Assembly: GCA_944392615.1 (NCBI GenBank)
Contig: CALXXF010000008.1
Span: forward strand, 1 to 64,000
Reading direction: 5' to 3'
Length of the DNA stretch: 64,000 nt
Origin: an uncultured Clostridia bacterium
GTDB taxonomy: Bacteria; Bacillota; Clostridia; Oscillospirales; CAG-272
The notes below the pieces were generated by a model. That model was not told where the DNA came from and searched no databases. It saw only the letters and a list, made by a program, of their open reading frames with translations. The number at the start of each line of letters is the position of its first letter. Position 1 is the stretch's first letter. Below, piece after piece: positions 54,848 through 63,500 of this stretch. Made by a program: the position numbers and the translations under genes.

Positions 54848-54876
54848 ATTATACCATATTTATTTAACAAAATCAA
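54848..54876 (-). promoter_or_regulatory. Promoter of the GH76 gene
   Basis: On the minus strand, TTGATT (54871-54876), 17-bp spacer, TATAAT (54848-54853). It predicts a long leader of about 245 bases. Confidence 0.85.
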
Positions 54877-54921
54877 CATTTGATTCAACATTTTTTATAA
54901 TTGCACCTTAATAAAAAAACA

Positions 54922-54952
54922 AAAAGGAACGAGACTTTACCTCGTTCCTTTT
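54922..54952 (-). terminator. Terminator of the spoIIIA operon
   Basis: A perfect 12-bp stem (54922-54933 with 54941-54952) followed on the minus strand by a T-rich run. Confidence 0.88.
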
Positions 54953-54960
54953 ATGTATCG

Positions 54961-55572
54961 TCACGCCTTTTCTATAATGGTTATGTTGGTAGGAGCTATA
55001 TCGGCCTGTTTAAGTACTATTTCCTGAATCTGCGCGCGCTGGTTTGCAGCAAGCCCATCGCTTTTCACCACTATATCTATGTGTCCGTCGTTAATGACAG
55101 CCACACATTCCTCAAATCCCTTTGCCTTTATGAGAGTTTCTATATTTGCCTCTGCCTGTTTGTTCTGTGCAAGCACTGTTATCTCATTGAAAGCAGCTTC
55201 CTTTGCCTCTTCTGTTGCATTGGCGCTTGTTGTCACAGCAAGCAGAGTGTTATAAGCGCTGTCATATGCGTTTTCTCTGTTGAGCTGTGCCATGGCAAAA
55301 TAGCTTTCCTCATCATCGGGATTTCCAACGTCTGTGCCCGGTTCTTCTGTCACAACGCCTGCATTAGTACTTGGATTGTATACGTTATCTTTACCTGAAT
55401 TTGCGAAAAGCACCCAGTTGAGATAAATTGCACCGCCTATGAGTGCAACCGCACCAAGAATAATAAGGTTCCTCTTTGCCTTGGTTTTGAATGTGTCTGT
55501 CAATTTACCGAATCCTCCTTTGTATTTTTCTATACCGCCGGCTTTGCTTTCCGATTTTATTACTTTTACCAT
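54961..55572 (-). CDS. spoIIIAH: Stage III sporulation protein AH
   Basis: A 203-residue mother-cell protein with one transmembrane helix (about residues 36-57, LIILGAVALIGGAIYLNWV) and a C-terminal ring-building (YscJ/FliF-like) domain in the intermembrane space. With SpoIIQ of the forespore it forms the channel between the two cells. The C-terminal half (AKGFEECVAVINDGHIDIVVKSDGL region) is the family core. Last gene of the operon, with GGAGGT and a terminator after it. Confidence 0.92.
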   Translation of the reverse strand: MVKVIKSESKAGGIEKYKGGFGKLTDTFKTKAKRNLIILGAVALIGGAIYLNWVLFANSGKDNVYNPSTNAGVVTEEPGTDVGNPDDEESYFAMAQLNRENAYDSAYNTLLAVTTSANATEEAKEAAFNEITVLAQNKQAEANIETLIKAKGFEECVAVINDGHIDIVVKSDGLAANQRAQIQEIVLKQADIAPTNITIIEKA

Positions 55573-55634
55573 GAAAACTACCTCCTGTTCATCTTGGTAT
55601 ATGTTTATTTAAGCAAAGACCATAATATGCAAAA

Positions 55635-56027
55635 TTATTTGCAGGTGACATAAATTTTATCACTTGTTATTCCGAAGGCTGTACTGACAAGCATGGTTAT
55701 CTTTAGCTTTATATCTGATGTGTCGGAGCCCGAATATATTACCGATACTCCCCTGACCGATGGACGCGCTCCCTTCTCAGGCGCCTCGTTCACTGTAAGC
55801 AGGACCTGCGCTGACGACACCCCGTTGAGAGCAGTGAGCATTTCTTCAATCTTTTTTTCACTTCTGCTCTCGCATATTTCGTACTCCTCAAGCTCTGTAA
55901 CCTGAGAATATGGAGAATCGCTCTTATCTCCGTTCAGTCCGCCTGATATAAAGAGCAGTGCCAATCCTGCGGCAAGGGCAAAAACAAAGTAGCAGGCGCC
56001 CTTTGACGAAAAAAATTTTTTCAGCAT
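55635..56027 (-). CDS. spoIIIAG: Stage III sporulation protein AG (short form)
   Basis: A 130-residue protein with one N-terminal transmembrane helix (about residues 11-29) and a ring-building domain (YEICESRSEKKIEEMLTALNGV, then SVIYSG, then KLKITMLVSTAFGI). It is much shorter than the Bacillus form (about 230 residues), lacking most of the central beta insertion. It should still form a ring in the mother-cell side of the feeding channel. GGTGG precedes the ATG. Confidence 0.88.
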   Translation of the reverse strand: MLKKFFSSKGACYFVFALAAGLALLFISGGLNGDKSDSPYSQVTELEEYEICESRSEKKIEEMLTALNGVSSAQVLLTVNEAPEKGARPSVRGVSVIYSGSDTSDIKLKITMLVSTAFGITSDKIYVTCK

Positions 56028-56052
56028 AACGTACCACCGTCAGAACTAAAAA

Positions 56053-56571
56053 TTATATTTCCGTATATGTGCGTTTCTCCGCACTTACTACAGTATCCAC
56101 AAAAAATTTTTCTTCGATTTTCTTTTCCATAATCGAAAAACTCCCGGAATACTTCTCAGGAACAGTGACCTTTATCCCGGTCAGCGTGATATATTTCTCA
56201 TCGTCGTAAATAAGCTCAGGAAAAACGCTTATGTTTTCGGAAGACACCTGGAAATTTTCACTGAGTATGCTTTTGACTTCATTTGAAATTTCTATACGCA
56301 CAGTTTCTTTTACTGCAAAATAGGGGTCTTCGTTTTTTTCTGAATCTCCGTAATCAGGTGACTCGATTTCATTTTCTGTTGAACAGTATTCCTGGTATAT
56401 TTCTGATATAAGCTCCTTTGAAGGTGCGATAATTGACAATAGCAGGACGAGCGAGGCGACAAATTCGACATGATGTCTCATTTTGCCTGCGGCAGGCCCG
56501 ATATTTTCAACAACCCCTACAGCTATTGCCGCTATAATTATACAATATATGTATTCAGATAAGACCTTCAA
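56053..56571 (-). CDS. spoIIIAF: Stage III sporulation protein AF
   Basis: A 172-residue membrane protein with two hydrophobic N-terminal helices and a soluble C-terminal domain that ends with the ITLTGIKVTVPEKYS region. The TTG at 56571 has GGGG nine bases before it and begins the expected membrane segment. It lies 30 bases after spoIIIAE and belongs to the A-H operon; the product helps assemble the forespore channel. Confidence 0.85.
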   Translation of the reverse strand: MKVLSEYIYCIIIAAIAVGVVENIGPAAGKMRHHVEFVASLVLLLSIIAPSKELISEIYQEYCSTENEIESPDYGDSEKNEDPYFAVKETVRIEISNEVKSILSENFQVSSENISVFPELIYDDEKYITLTGIKVTVPEKYSGSFSIMEKKIEEKFFVDTVVSAEKRTYTEI

Positions 56572-56601
56572 AATGCATTACCCCTTTTTAATTAGAACGA
56601 A

Positions 56602-57774
56602 TCAGCCCGATATAGCTGCGCTTGATTTTATAAATATAGACATCATGAATATACAGAATACCGATAGTATGCAAACGCAGGCTATTAAAAGGTCGATGAT
56701 TTTTTTTACTTCAGTCAGGACCGACTCGCAAGACGATACGTTCAGTACAGAGGCAGAAAGCTCTGACAGAGCGAGCGCAATACGCGCTGAAAAAAGTGAA
56801 GTCAACGGGAACAGTGTTATCAAAAGTATCCCCGCTATTCCCACCGCACCGGTCGAAGCCTTGACGAGTGAAATACTTGAAGCAAGCGTACGCACGCCGT
56901 CACTGACAGCGCCTCCAACGACGGGAATGCTTCCTAACGCCATTTTCACCCCACGTGCGGCAAGACTGTCCTGAGCCTGAACCACACTGCTTTGAAAAGT
57001 AAGCGTTATGGCGAATATTGTGCCGATAAAACCGACAAGACCGGTAAATGTTCCTCTTATAAATGCAGAAATTCTTGTAAGCCGGTCATTCCGTGTTACC
57101 GATGACGCTATTGCACAAGCAAAGCAAATTCTTGCTATAGGCACTATGTATTTGGTCAGAACTGCCGATGAAAATGCGGAAACACCGGCTGACACAGAGA
57201 GTGAAAGCGCAGCTTCCCCTGCTCCTCCTCCCAGAAGTATTACTGAGGAGCTGACGCCTGCAAACGTCAGGATAAAAGAATTTATCCTGTCCGCGTAAAC
57301 AGTTACTTCGTCAATAAAAGTGTAAAGAAGTGCAAAAGCCTCCAGCGCTATCACTGCCGAGCAAACAAGAGAGGTGACAGAATTTCTTTTATCAAAGCTG
57401 AAGGAATCTTCCATCACCCCCGCGAATGCGCCCAAAAATATAACCGAAAGAAAACAAATAAAATGTCTTAATATTCCGGAGAGCGACATAGAAAGAAGCT
57501 TTCCGGATATGGTTATAAGATATGAGGGCTCAACAACGCTCTGCGCTACGTCTTCACCGTTTTCATCTTGCGGCATCAGCTCTCTTATTTCCTCCGGAAG
57601 AGCCTGCTCCAGCTCTTCGATATACGTATCAGGCGATATCTGGACGAGCTCTGTTTCATCAGTCTTTTTGTTTTCTGTGCCTGAAATTCCGGAGGCATAT
57701 GAGGCAAAACACGTCGATGCAGTGACAACGACGATAAGAACGATAAAAGCAAAGAGCTTTCTTTGAAGTCTCAA
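56602..57774 (-). CDS. spoIIIAE: Stage III sporulation protein AE
   Basis: A 390-residue protein with a signal peptide and several transmembrane helices. The family core can be read in ICFLSVIFLGAFAGVMEDSF and GGGAGEAALSLSVSAG, and the characteristic MALGSIPVVGGAVSDGVRTL. The TTG start overlaps the SpoIIIAD stop (TTGA), with AGGTGATG before it. A member of the secretion-like channel, resembling export-gate components. Confidence 0.92.
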   Translation of the reverse strand: MRLQRKLFAFIVLIVVVTASTCFASYASGISGTENKKTDETELVQISPDTYIEELEQALPEEIRELMPQDENGEDVAQSVVEPSYLITISGKLLSMSLSGILRHFICFLSVIFLGAFAGVMEDSFSFDKRNSVTSLVCSAVIALEAFALLYTFIDEVTVYADRINSFILTFAGVSSSVILLGGGAGEAALSLSVSAGVSAFSSAVLTKYIVPIARICFACAIASSVTRNDRLTRISAFIRGTFTGLVGFIGTIFAITLTFQSSVVQAQDSLAARGVKMALGSIPVVGGAVSDGVRTLASSISLVKASTGAVGIAGILLITLFPLTSLFSARIALALSELSASVLNVSSCESVLTEVKKIIDLLIACVCILSVFCIFMMSIFIKSSAAISG

Positions 57775-58154
57775 AGCGACATCACCTCCGTTATAAGCGA
57801 TGTTATTTCCTTAATAAGCGGAAGCGATACGGCAATTATTTCGCATTTCCCGAAAAACTCAAGCTTTGAAGCAATGGCGTTCTCTCCGCAGTCACGGCAT
57901 AGATCTGAGCAGGTTGAAGTTATGAATGATATTCCGAGCGCCTTGAAAAGTATCAGCATGTAGGAGTTTGTACTTCCGGACGACAGTTGGTTCACATATT
58001 CAATCACAGGATTGACCGCACTTATCGCCGCTCCTGCCAGACCCACGGTAATACAAAGCGAAAGGGGCATGGCGCTTTCTCCCTTCACGCCTCTTATAAT
58101 CAAGAGAAAAAGTGTGAATATAACCGTAAGTATTGATGAAGAAACTATATTCAT
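57771..58154 (-). CDS. spoIIIAD: Stage III sporulation protein AD
   Basis: A 127-residue membrane protein with about four hydrophobic helices; the segment ALGISFITSTCSDLCRDCGENAIASKLEFFGK (core DLCRDCGENAIASK) is diagnostic for the family. Twelve bases after spoIIIAC; stop overlaps the spoIIIAE start. Confidence 0.93.
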   Translation of the reverse strand: MNIVSSSILTVIFTLFLLIIRGVKGESAMPLSLCITVGLAGAAISAVNPVIEYVNQLSSGSTNSYMLILFKALGISFITSTCSDLCRDCGENAIASKLEFFGKCEIIAVSLPLIKEITSLITEVMSL

Positions 58155-58166
58155 TTCATATCCCGA

Positions 58167-58361
58167 TTATATACCGAAAAGATCTTTAATTGTGTTTAGC
58201 AGTTCCGCTATTTCGGATGTTATCATGACAAGAACCACTATTATTCCTGCAATGGTCACGAACATCGCCTGTTCGTCTCTTCCGCTTTTGGAAAGTATCT
58301 GATATGCCACACTTACTATGAGCCCTATTCCTATTATCCTGAGTATGAGATCTGCATCCAT
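58167..58361 (-). CDS. spoIIIAC: Stage III sporulation protein AC
   Basis: A 64-residue protein with two transmembrane helices; DLILRIIGIGLIVSVAYQIL and DEQAMFVTIAGIIVVLVM are conserved in the family. ATG 58361 was selected because GGAGC lies before it and it gives the normal length; an upstream in-frame start would overlap spoIIIAB. Confidence 0.93.
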   Translation of the reverse strand: MDADLILRIIGIGLIVSVAYQILSKSGRDEQAMFVTIAGIIVVLVMITSEIAELLNTIKDLFGI

Positions 58362-58378
58362 ATCTGCTCCGTTTTTCT

Positions 58379-58861
58379 CTATAACAGAATTATTACTATA
58401 CTTATCCCTATACATATTCCGAGGCTGCGGTACAGCTTTTGCTTTTTGGGAAACTCCGCCTTCATCCCAGATATATAAGCTTCCAGCAACGATATGACGT
58501 AATCACAGGATGCGAGCTGCTCTTCAAGAGGAAGCTTACCTATATCTGACGCGAAGCCTATCATTGCCGAATAAGTAAATTCATCAAATCCAAGGGCATC
58601 CTTGTAACAAATTATAGCTGATTTAAGCCCGCTTTTTTTCAGGTGATCAGCAAACCCGCTTTTTTCTGCAGCCGGATTTGAAAATGATGAATATATTTCT
58701 GACGGCGGTTGCCTGTAGTACTCTGCGCGTTGTCTTATGTAACGAACAAGAGAAACTACCGCGTCGCAAAGCGATATTTTTCTTCCCTCTGCCGAGGCAA
58801 AATAAAATCCTCCGTATGCAAAAGCAAAAAATATTATCAGCATAGCGGCGTATTTCAGCAT
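58379..58861 (-). CDS. spoIIIAB: Stage III sporulation protein AB
   Basis: A 160-residue membrane protein, helices at both ends, with a soluble middle resembling a GspF-like helical domain (IRQRAEYYRQPPSEIYSSF, LEEQLASCDYVISLLEAY). ATG 58861 has GGAGG and overlaps the end of spoIIIAA. Intact length. Confidence 0.9.
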   Translation of the reverse strand: MLKYAAMLIIFFAFAYGGFYFASAEGRKISLCDAVVSLVRYIRQRAEYYRQPPSEIYSSFSNPAAEKSGFADHLKKSGLKSAIICYKDALGFDEFTYSAMIGFASDIGKLPLEEQLASCDYVISLLEAYISGMKAEFPKKQKLYRSLGICIGISIVIILL

Positions 58862-60087
58862 ATGCGCCTCCTTGCGCCTGAACCATGTCCGCCTTTTCCG
58901 TATATGCATACGCTTGCCTGCCCTGTGGATATTTCTCTGCTTTTGACACCCTCTGCAGCGGGCTTGTTTTTATCTGAATATGCTTCAGAAAATTTTTTGC
59001 CGCTATTTAATACCGCGTTTGACTCGTTTTCATCTGATGATTTCATTTGTTTCTTATTTTCATTAGGATTTTCCGGGATACCGCTCTTGCCACAGCACCT
59101 GCTGTCTTTTAGCTGGCTATAATAAGGCGCGGCTCCTGATTTGTATTTGCACATGCACTCTTGCGGACATTCTTCACGCATCTGCGAGGCTTTCCCGTTC
59201 AGATCTGGAATATCCGTATTTCTCAGACCGTCATAGAACTCCAGCGTTGGCGGACTGCCGTAATTCATTCGTAAAATTCTGACATATGTTCTGAAAAAGC
59301 CTGAATCGTGCAAAATCCGTATATTTTTTCTTGTAAGAAGCTCTTCTATAGAAGACGCATGGGCAGTAGCCACTACAGGCACTCCGCAATTCTGAACCGA
59401 AAGAAGGGATTCTGCCTCGGCAAGCCCCCCTATTTCATCACAGAGAATGTATTCTGCCGACAGCGTCCTCGTAGCTATTTCGATCGCCTTGTCCTTAGGA
59501 TAGCCGCTCATTATATCTATATTGGAACAGCGTGACAGCCTGTCTGTCTCAATTTCACACCTTGAGTCGATTATCACTACTTTTTTTCCATATGTTCCTA
59601 CGGCAAGCTGCTGTGCAAGGTCACGTAGCAAGGTGGTTTTTCCGAGATTCGGCGGGGAAAATATCAGTAGACTTAAAAGAAATCCGCCCTTTTTTATCTG
59701 TGAATATATTTCCCGAGCAACTCCGGGCACCTCGATCGGAATACGGATATTCAAACCGGTTATTTCTGAAATATGCTTTATTCTGTCCCCATCGCAAACT
59801 GCTCTACCGCAGACTCCTACTCTGACTCCCGAACCGAGCTGTATGTAGCCCTCGGCAATCGTATGCATATGAGTATACAGTGAGTGAGAGCAAAGAGCGT
59901 CAACACATTCAGAAAGAGTTTTTTCATCCGTATATGCGCTGAGCTCTGTGTTTTTTCCGTAACAACACAAAGCGACATGCCGGTTTTTACGCAATCTTAT
60001 TTCTGTGTACCGTCCATTGTATTCTTTTATTGCAGAACCGATATCCGGCGGCAAAATCGATATGACTGAATCCAAAATACCGTTCAA
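58855..60087 (-). CDS. spoIIIAA: Stage III sporulation protein AA with C-terminal extension
   Basis: A 410-residue cytoplasmic secretion-type ATPase of the sporulation channel. Walker A is SPPNLGKTT near residue 144, Walker B region EYILCDEIGG, with the arginine-finger segment RLGSGVRVGVCG-like upstream (IQLGSGVRVGVCGRAV). It is about 100 residues longer than usual: after the conserved ATPase (to about residue 305) there is a hydrophilic, Cys-containing tail (CPQECMCKYK, SRCCGKS). The TTG at 60087 has GAGGGTG six bases before it. A sigma-E-like promoter lies about 80 bases upstream. It is the first gene of the A-H operon, which overlaps spoIIIAB. Confidence 0.94.
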   Translation of the reverse strand: MNGILDSVISILPPDIGSAIKEYNGRYTEIRLRKNRHVALCCYGKNTELSAYTDEKTLSECVDALCSHSLYTHMHTIAEGYIQLGSGVRVGVCGRAVCDGDRIKHISEITGLNIRIPIEVPGVAREIYSQIKKGGFLLSLLIFSPPNLGKTTLLRDLAQQLAVGTYGKKVVIIDSRCEIETDRLSRCSNIDIMSGYPKDKAIEIATRTLSAEYILCDEIGGLAEAESLLSVQNCGVPVVATAHASSIEELLTRKNIRILHDSGFFRTYVRILRMNYGSPPTLEFYDGLRNTDIPDLNGKASQMREECPQECMCKYKSGAAPYYSQLKDSRCCGKSGIPENPNENKKQMKSSDENESNAVLNSGKKFSEAYSDKNKPAAEGVKSREISTGQASVCIYGKGGHGSGARRRIC

Positions 60088-60166
60088 GCACTACACCCTC
60101 TTTTTTATATCTGAAGCATTTTTAAAAGCTTAATTTATGCACGACAAGTCTGACAAGCCTTTGTCA

Positions 60167-60198
60167 CATGTATACTCGTTACCACTCCGTTATATGAC
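60167..60198 (-). promoter_or_regulatory. Sigma-E-like promoter of the spoIIIA operon
   Basis: On the minus strand, GTCATATAA (60190-60198), 15-bp spacer, TATACATG (60167-60174), close to the sigma-E consensus (GTCATATT, then CATACAnT). It predicts a leader of about 75 bases before spoIIIAA. Confidence 0.6.
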
Positions 60199-60288
60199 GA
60201 AAAAATGTTTCTCACCTGATACTTCGGCAACGCAGTAAAAATACCGTAATCATACAGGCAGGCGTTTCAACTAAAAAATTGAGTATTA

Positions 60289-60307
60289 GCCGTACTGACA
60301 GTACGGC
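60289..60307. repeat. 19-bp palindrome between spoIIIAA and the GH78 gene
   Basis: A perfect 9-1-9 inverted repeat, GCCGTACTG A CAGTACGGC. It has no T tract on either strand, so it is more like an operator than a terminator. The gap also holds a weaker stem-loop near 60533-60566, just after the GH78 stop. Confidence 0.65.
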
Positions 60308-60357
60308 GTGTCAAATAAACGACATCTTTACATACAGTAAACCATTTTCACCTCTGC

Positions 60358-60399
60358 AAAAAAAGACAGGGCGTTCCTTTTCAGGACATCCCTGTCTTT
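60358..60399 (-). terminator. Terminator of the GH78 gene
   Basis: A perfect 10-bp stem (60362-60371 with 60390-60399), loop of 18, and seven T on the minus strand, 177 bases after the stop. Confidence 0.8.
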
Positions 60400-60575
60400 C
60401 TTTAGCTTATTACTATCGGCATACATTAATCCGACTCAGATTAAATAAACATTGTATTTGTATTGCAGCCAAACTCTTTTCAAATTCGGCAGCTCGGTAC
60501 CATAATGTATTCTGAAAAAGTATAAGATACATAGATACAACACTTATGTTGCAACACCTATGTATTTAAGATGAA

Positions 60576-63500
60576 TCAGCCTGCCATATTCACACTAAAG
60601 GTGAAGGAGTATGAAACAGCGTTAAAAACGGCAACGCCGCTTTCAATACCTGCAAATTCTATTCCGTCACAGGACAAAGAGAGTTCAGACGCAGCTTTTC
60701 CATTTACAACGACGTCGCCTGCATCCGAAACCGGAATCCTTATCTCTGCCGTTGTGTTTGCAGGCAGCGAGCACTTATACGTCCATATGTCCCCGTCATA
60801 ACTGCTTTCGGCTGTTATGACTCCGTATGCGGAGTCATACGAAGCTTTGACAGAAAGCCGGTCATCTGGCTGAGGTGCAAACAATATGTGCTTGAATCCG
60901 GGATTATCCGGATCGGCCCCTATTCCCGCAAGCGACTCAAACATCCAGCTTGCAACCGCGCCGTAAGCATAGTGGTTAAATGAATTCATACTGACATCTC
61001 CGAACCCGCTCTCGATCGTGTATGAATTCCAGCGCTCCCAGATAGTGGTAGCGCCCTGATCGACAGAGTAAAGCCATGACGGATTGCTGTGCTGCAAAAG
61101 AAGCGTGTATGCAATATCGCTCCTTCCTATCTTTGTCAACGTCGGAAGTATTATTGCAGTTCCGAGAAATCCGGTCTGAAGTCTGTTTCTGTTTCTCGAA
61201 ATATTGTTGACTAACTGCTCCTTTACTGCTTCCACTGATTGTTCGTCCGGAAGGAGATCAAGATAAAGCGCATACAGACAAGCTGTCTGCTCCTGCCTTT
61301 TGAGTCTTCCGTCAGACCTCACGTACATCGACTGGAAATACTCCTTTTCCGTCTCATACAGAGCTGTATAACGCTCTGCCTCATCGTAGTGTCCTATTGC
61401 CTCTGCCATTTCTGACATCATAAGCGCATCCCACGCATAGAAGCAGACGGCAAGCATAGCCTGTATTTCCGCGTCGTTGCTTTCATAGGCAAGCCAGTCA
61501 CCCCATATTGATGAGGGGCCCTTTTTGCCGGTGCGTGCCAGGAAACCGTCAACGTATTTTTGCATTGACTCCCAGTTTTCAAGTATAACCGATGTATCTC
61601 CGTACATGACATACAGATTATAAGGAACAATGATACCCGCATCTGCCCATCCGGTGCCACCCCAGCCGGCGCCGGCATATTCCCCTGTAGGAGCGGTTCC
61701 CGGATATGCGCCCTGAGCATTCTGACTGTCCCTCATATCTGCCATGAATTTTTCAAGAAAACTCTTGGAAAATGCCATGTAAGACCCTGCCTTCGAAAAG
61801 ACCTGTGTATCGGCGGTCCATCCCTGCCTCTCGTCTCTCTGAGGACAATCCGTAGGTACGCTCAGGTAGTTTGAATACTGTCCCCAACGGATATTGCTTA
61901 TAAGCTGATTGACATCATCGTCCGAAGTCTCCAAAAATCCCGTGTCTTTCTCAACTGAAGTCACGACCTGACCGTCAACGCTGTGTATGGTGACCTCGGC
62001 ATCCGCTGTTATTTCTATATACCGGAATCCGTAGAATGTAAATGACGGGTGATATTCTTCTATTCCGTCTCCGCTCAGAATGTAGGTAGTAGTAGCTGCG
62101 GCGGAACGGTAGTTGGCGTTGTATATGCTTCCTTCCGGTCCGTCGTTACCCCTTGAATGTGCTCCGTTCTCATCATTCAGCATCTCACCGTGTATGATAG
62201 TCAGACGCGTACCCGCTTTTCCCTCTACGCTGAACGACTCCCAGCCGGCAAAATTCTGTCCGAAATCTATCAGAGCCGTCTCTCCGGGAGACAGAGTGAA
62301 TTTTTCATCCCCGTATGTCCTAACAACATTAACCGTACCATACGCGGTGGAAGAGCTTCCGTTTACACCGTCGTATATGACTACGCTTTTTGCATCAAGT
62401 CCGAGCTCATCTCTGACGCTTATGTACGAGCCTATCCATGCGCATATTTCACCCTTGAATTCGTTATTTATCTTTGCATTTTCCCAGTCTGAATCATCAA
62501 ACTCAGGAAGCATCCAGCTCTCATCAACGCGCGCGTCATATGATTCTCCGGTAAAGATATCCGCATATATCACCGCACTGGCTCTTGCCGATTTCCATGT
62601 CCCGTCGGTAACTATCGTCTCTTTAGTGCCGTCATCATAGGTGAGAATGAGCTTTGCGAGATATGCATCGTCCTTTCCGTAGCCTGCCGCAGCAGCGTCG
62701 CTCCACCATCCTGACGAGACGACTGCGGAAAGAGTGTTGTCAGAGCCTTCCGAAAGAAACGACACTATTTCATAGGTGTTGTAGAATTTTCTGTCTGATG
62801 CTTCCGTAAAGCCCGGTTTTAGCTCATGGTATACGACTGTGCCGTCATCAAGCACACGGCCGACACGTTGTCCGTTGACAAAAGACTCGTATACTCCAAG
62901 CCCAGATGTATACAGTTTTGCACTCACAAGTCCTTCACGAACGGCAAATGTCTTTCTGAACGCCGGCAGTCCGCCGTCTTCATTTCTGACGAGAATGCTC
63001 TCGCCCATGGTACTTTCAGAGCCCACTTTTATCATTCCGTTTTCAAGCGATACTGAAGATGAGCCGCTGAAGCTGAGATCAGAACTGTCTGAAAAATCAT
63101 TTTCGTATATGAGATTTCCGTCCCCGTCCTTAATCACGATATTGTCATAGCTTGCCACCTCGCAGGCTGTATTTGCCTCGCTGCTGTGTCTGAATCCGAT
63201 ATTTATAAGCGGGATTACCTGAGAATGAGTGTATGTTGAGGCAAGCGTCAGCGAATCTTCATCCTTGCCGAAGTATGTCTTTACCACACGGCCGTCAACT
63301 TCTATGCGTTCATGTATAATTTTGCCTGTTATATTTCCGGAATAGCCGACGGCGTCCGTGATATCAACAGCCGAAACATTGCCCGGTCCTCCGGGATATG
63401 CGGTCCAGTTTCCGCCCGACTTAAAGTGAGGACGCAAAAAAACCTTTCCGGCAGAATCATAGGTATTAACCTGCCACATAATGAAAGTTCCGCTGTCCTG

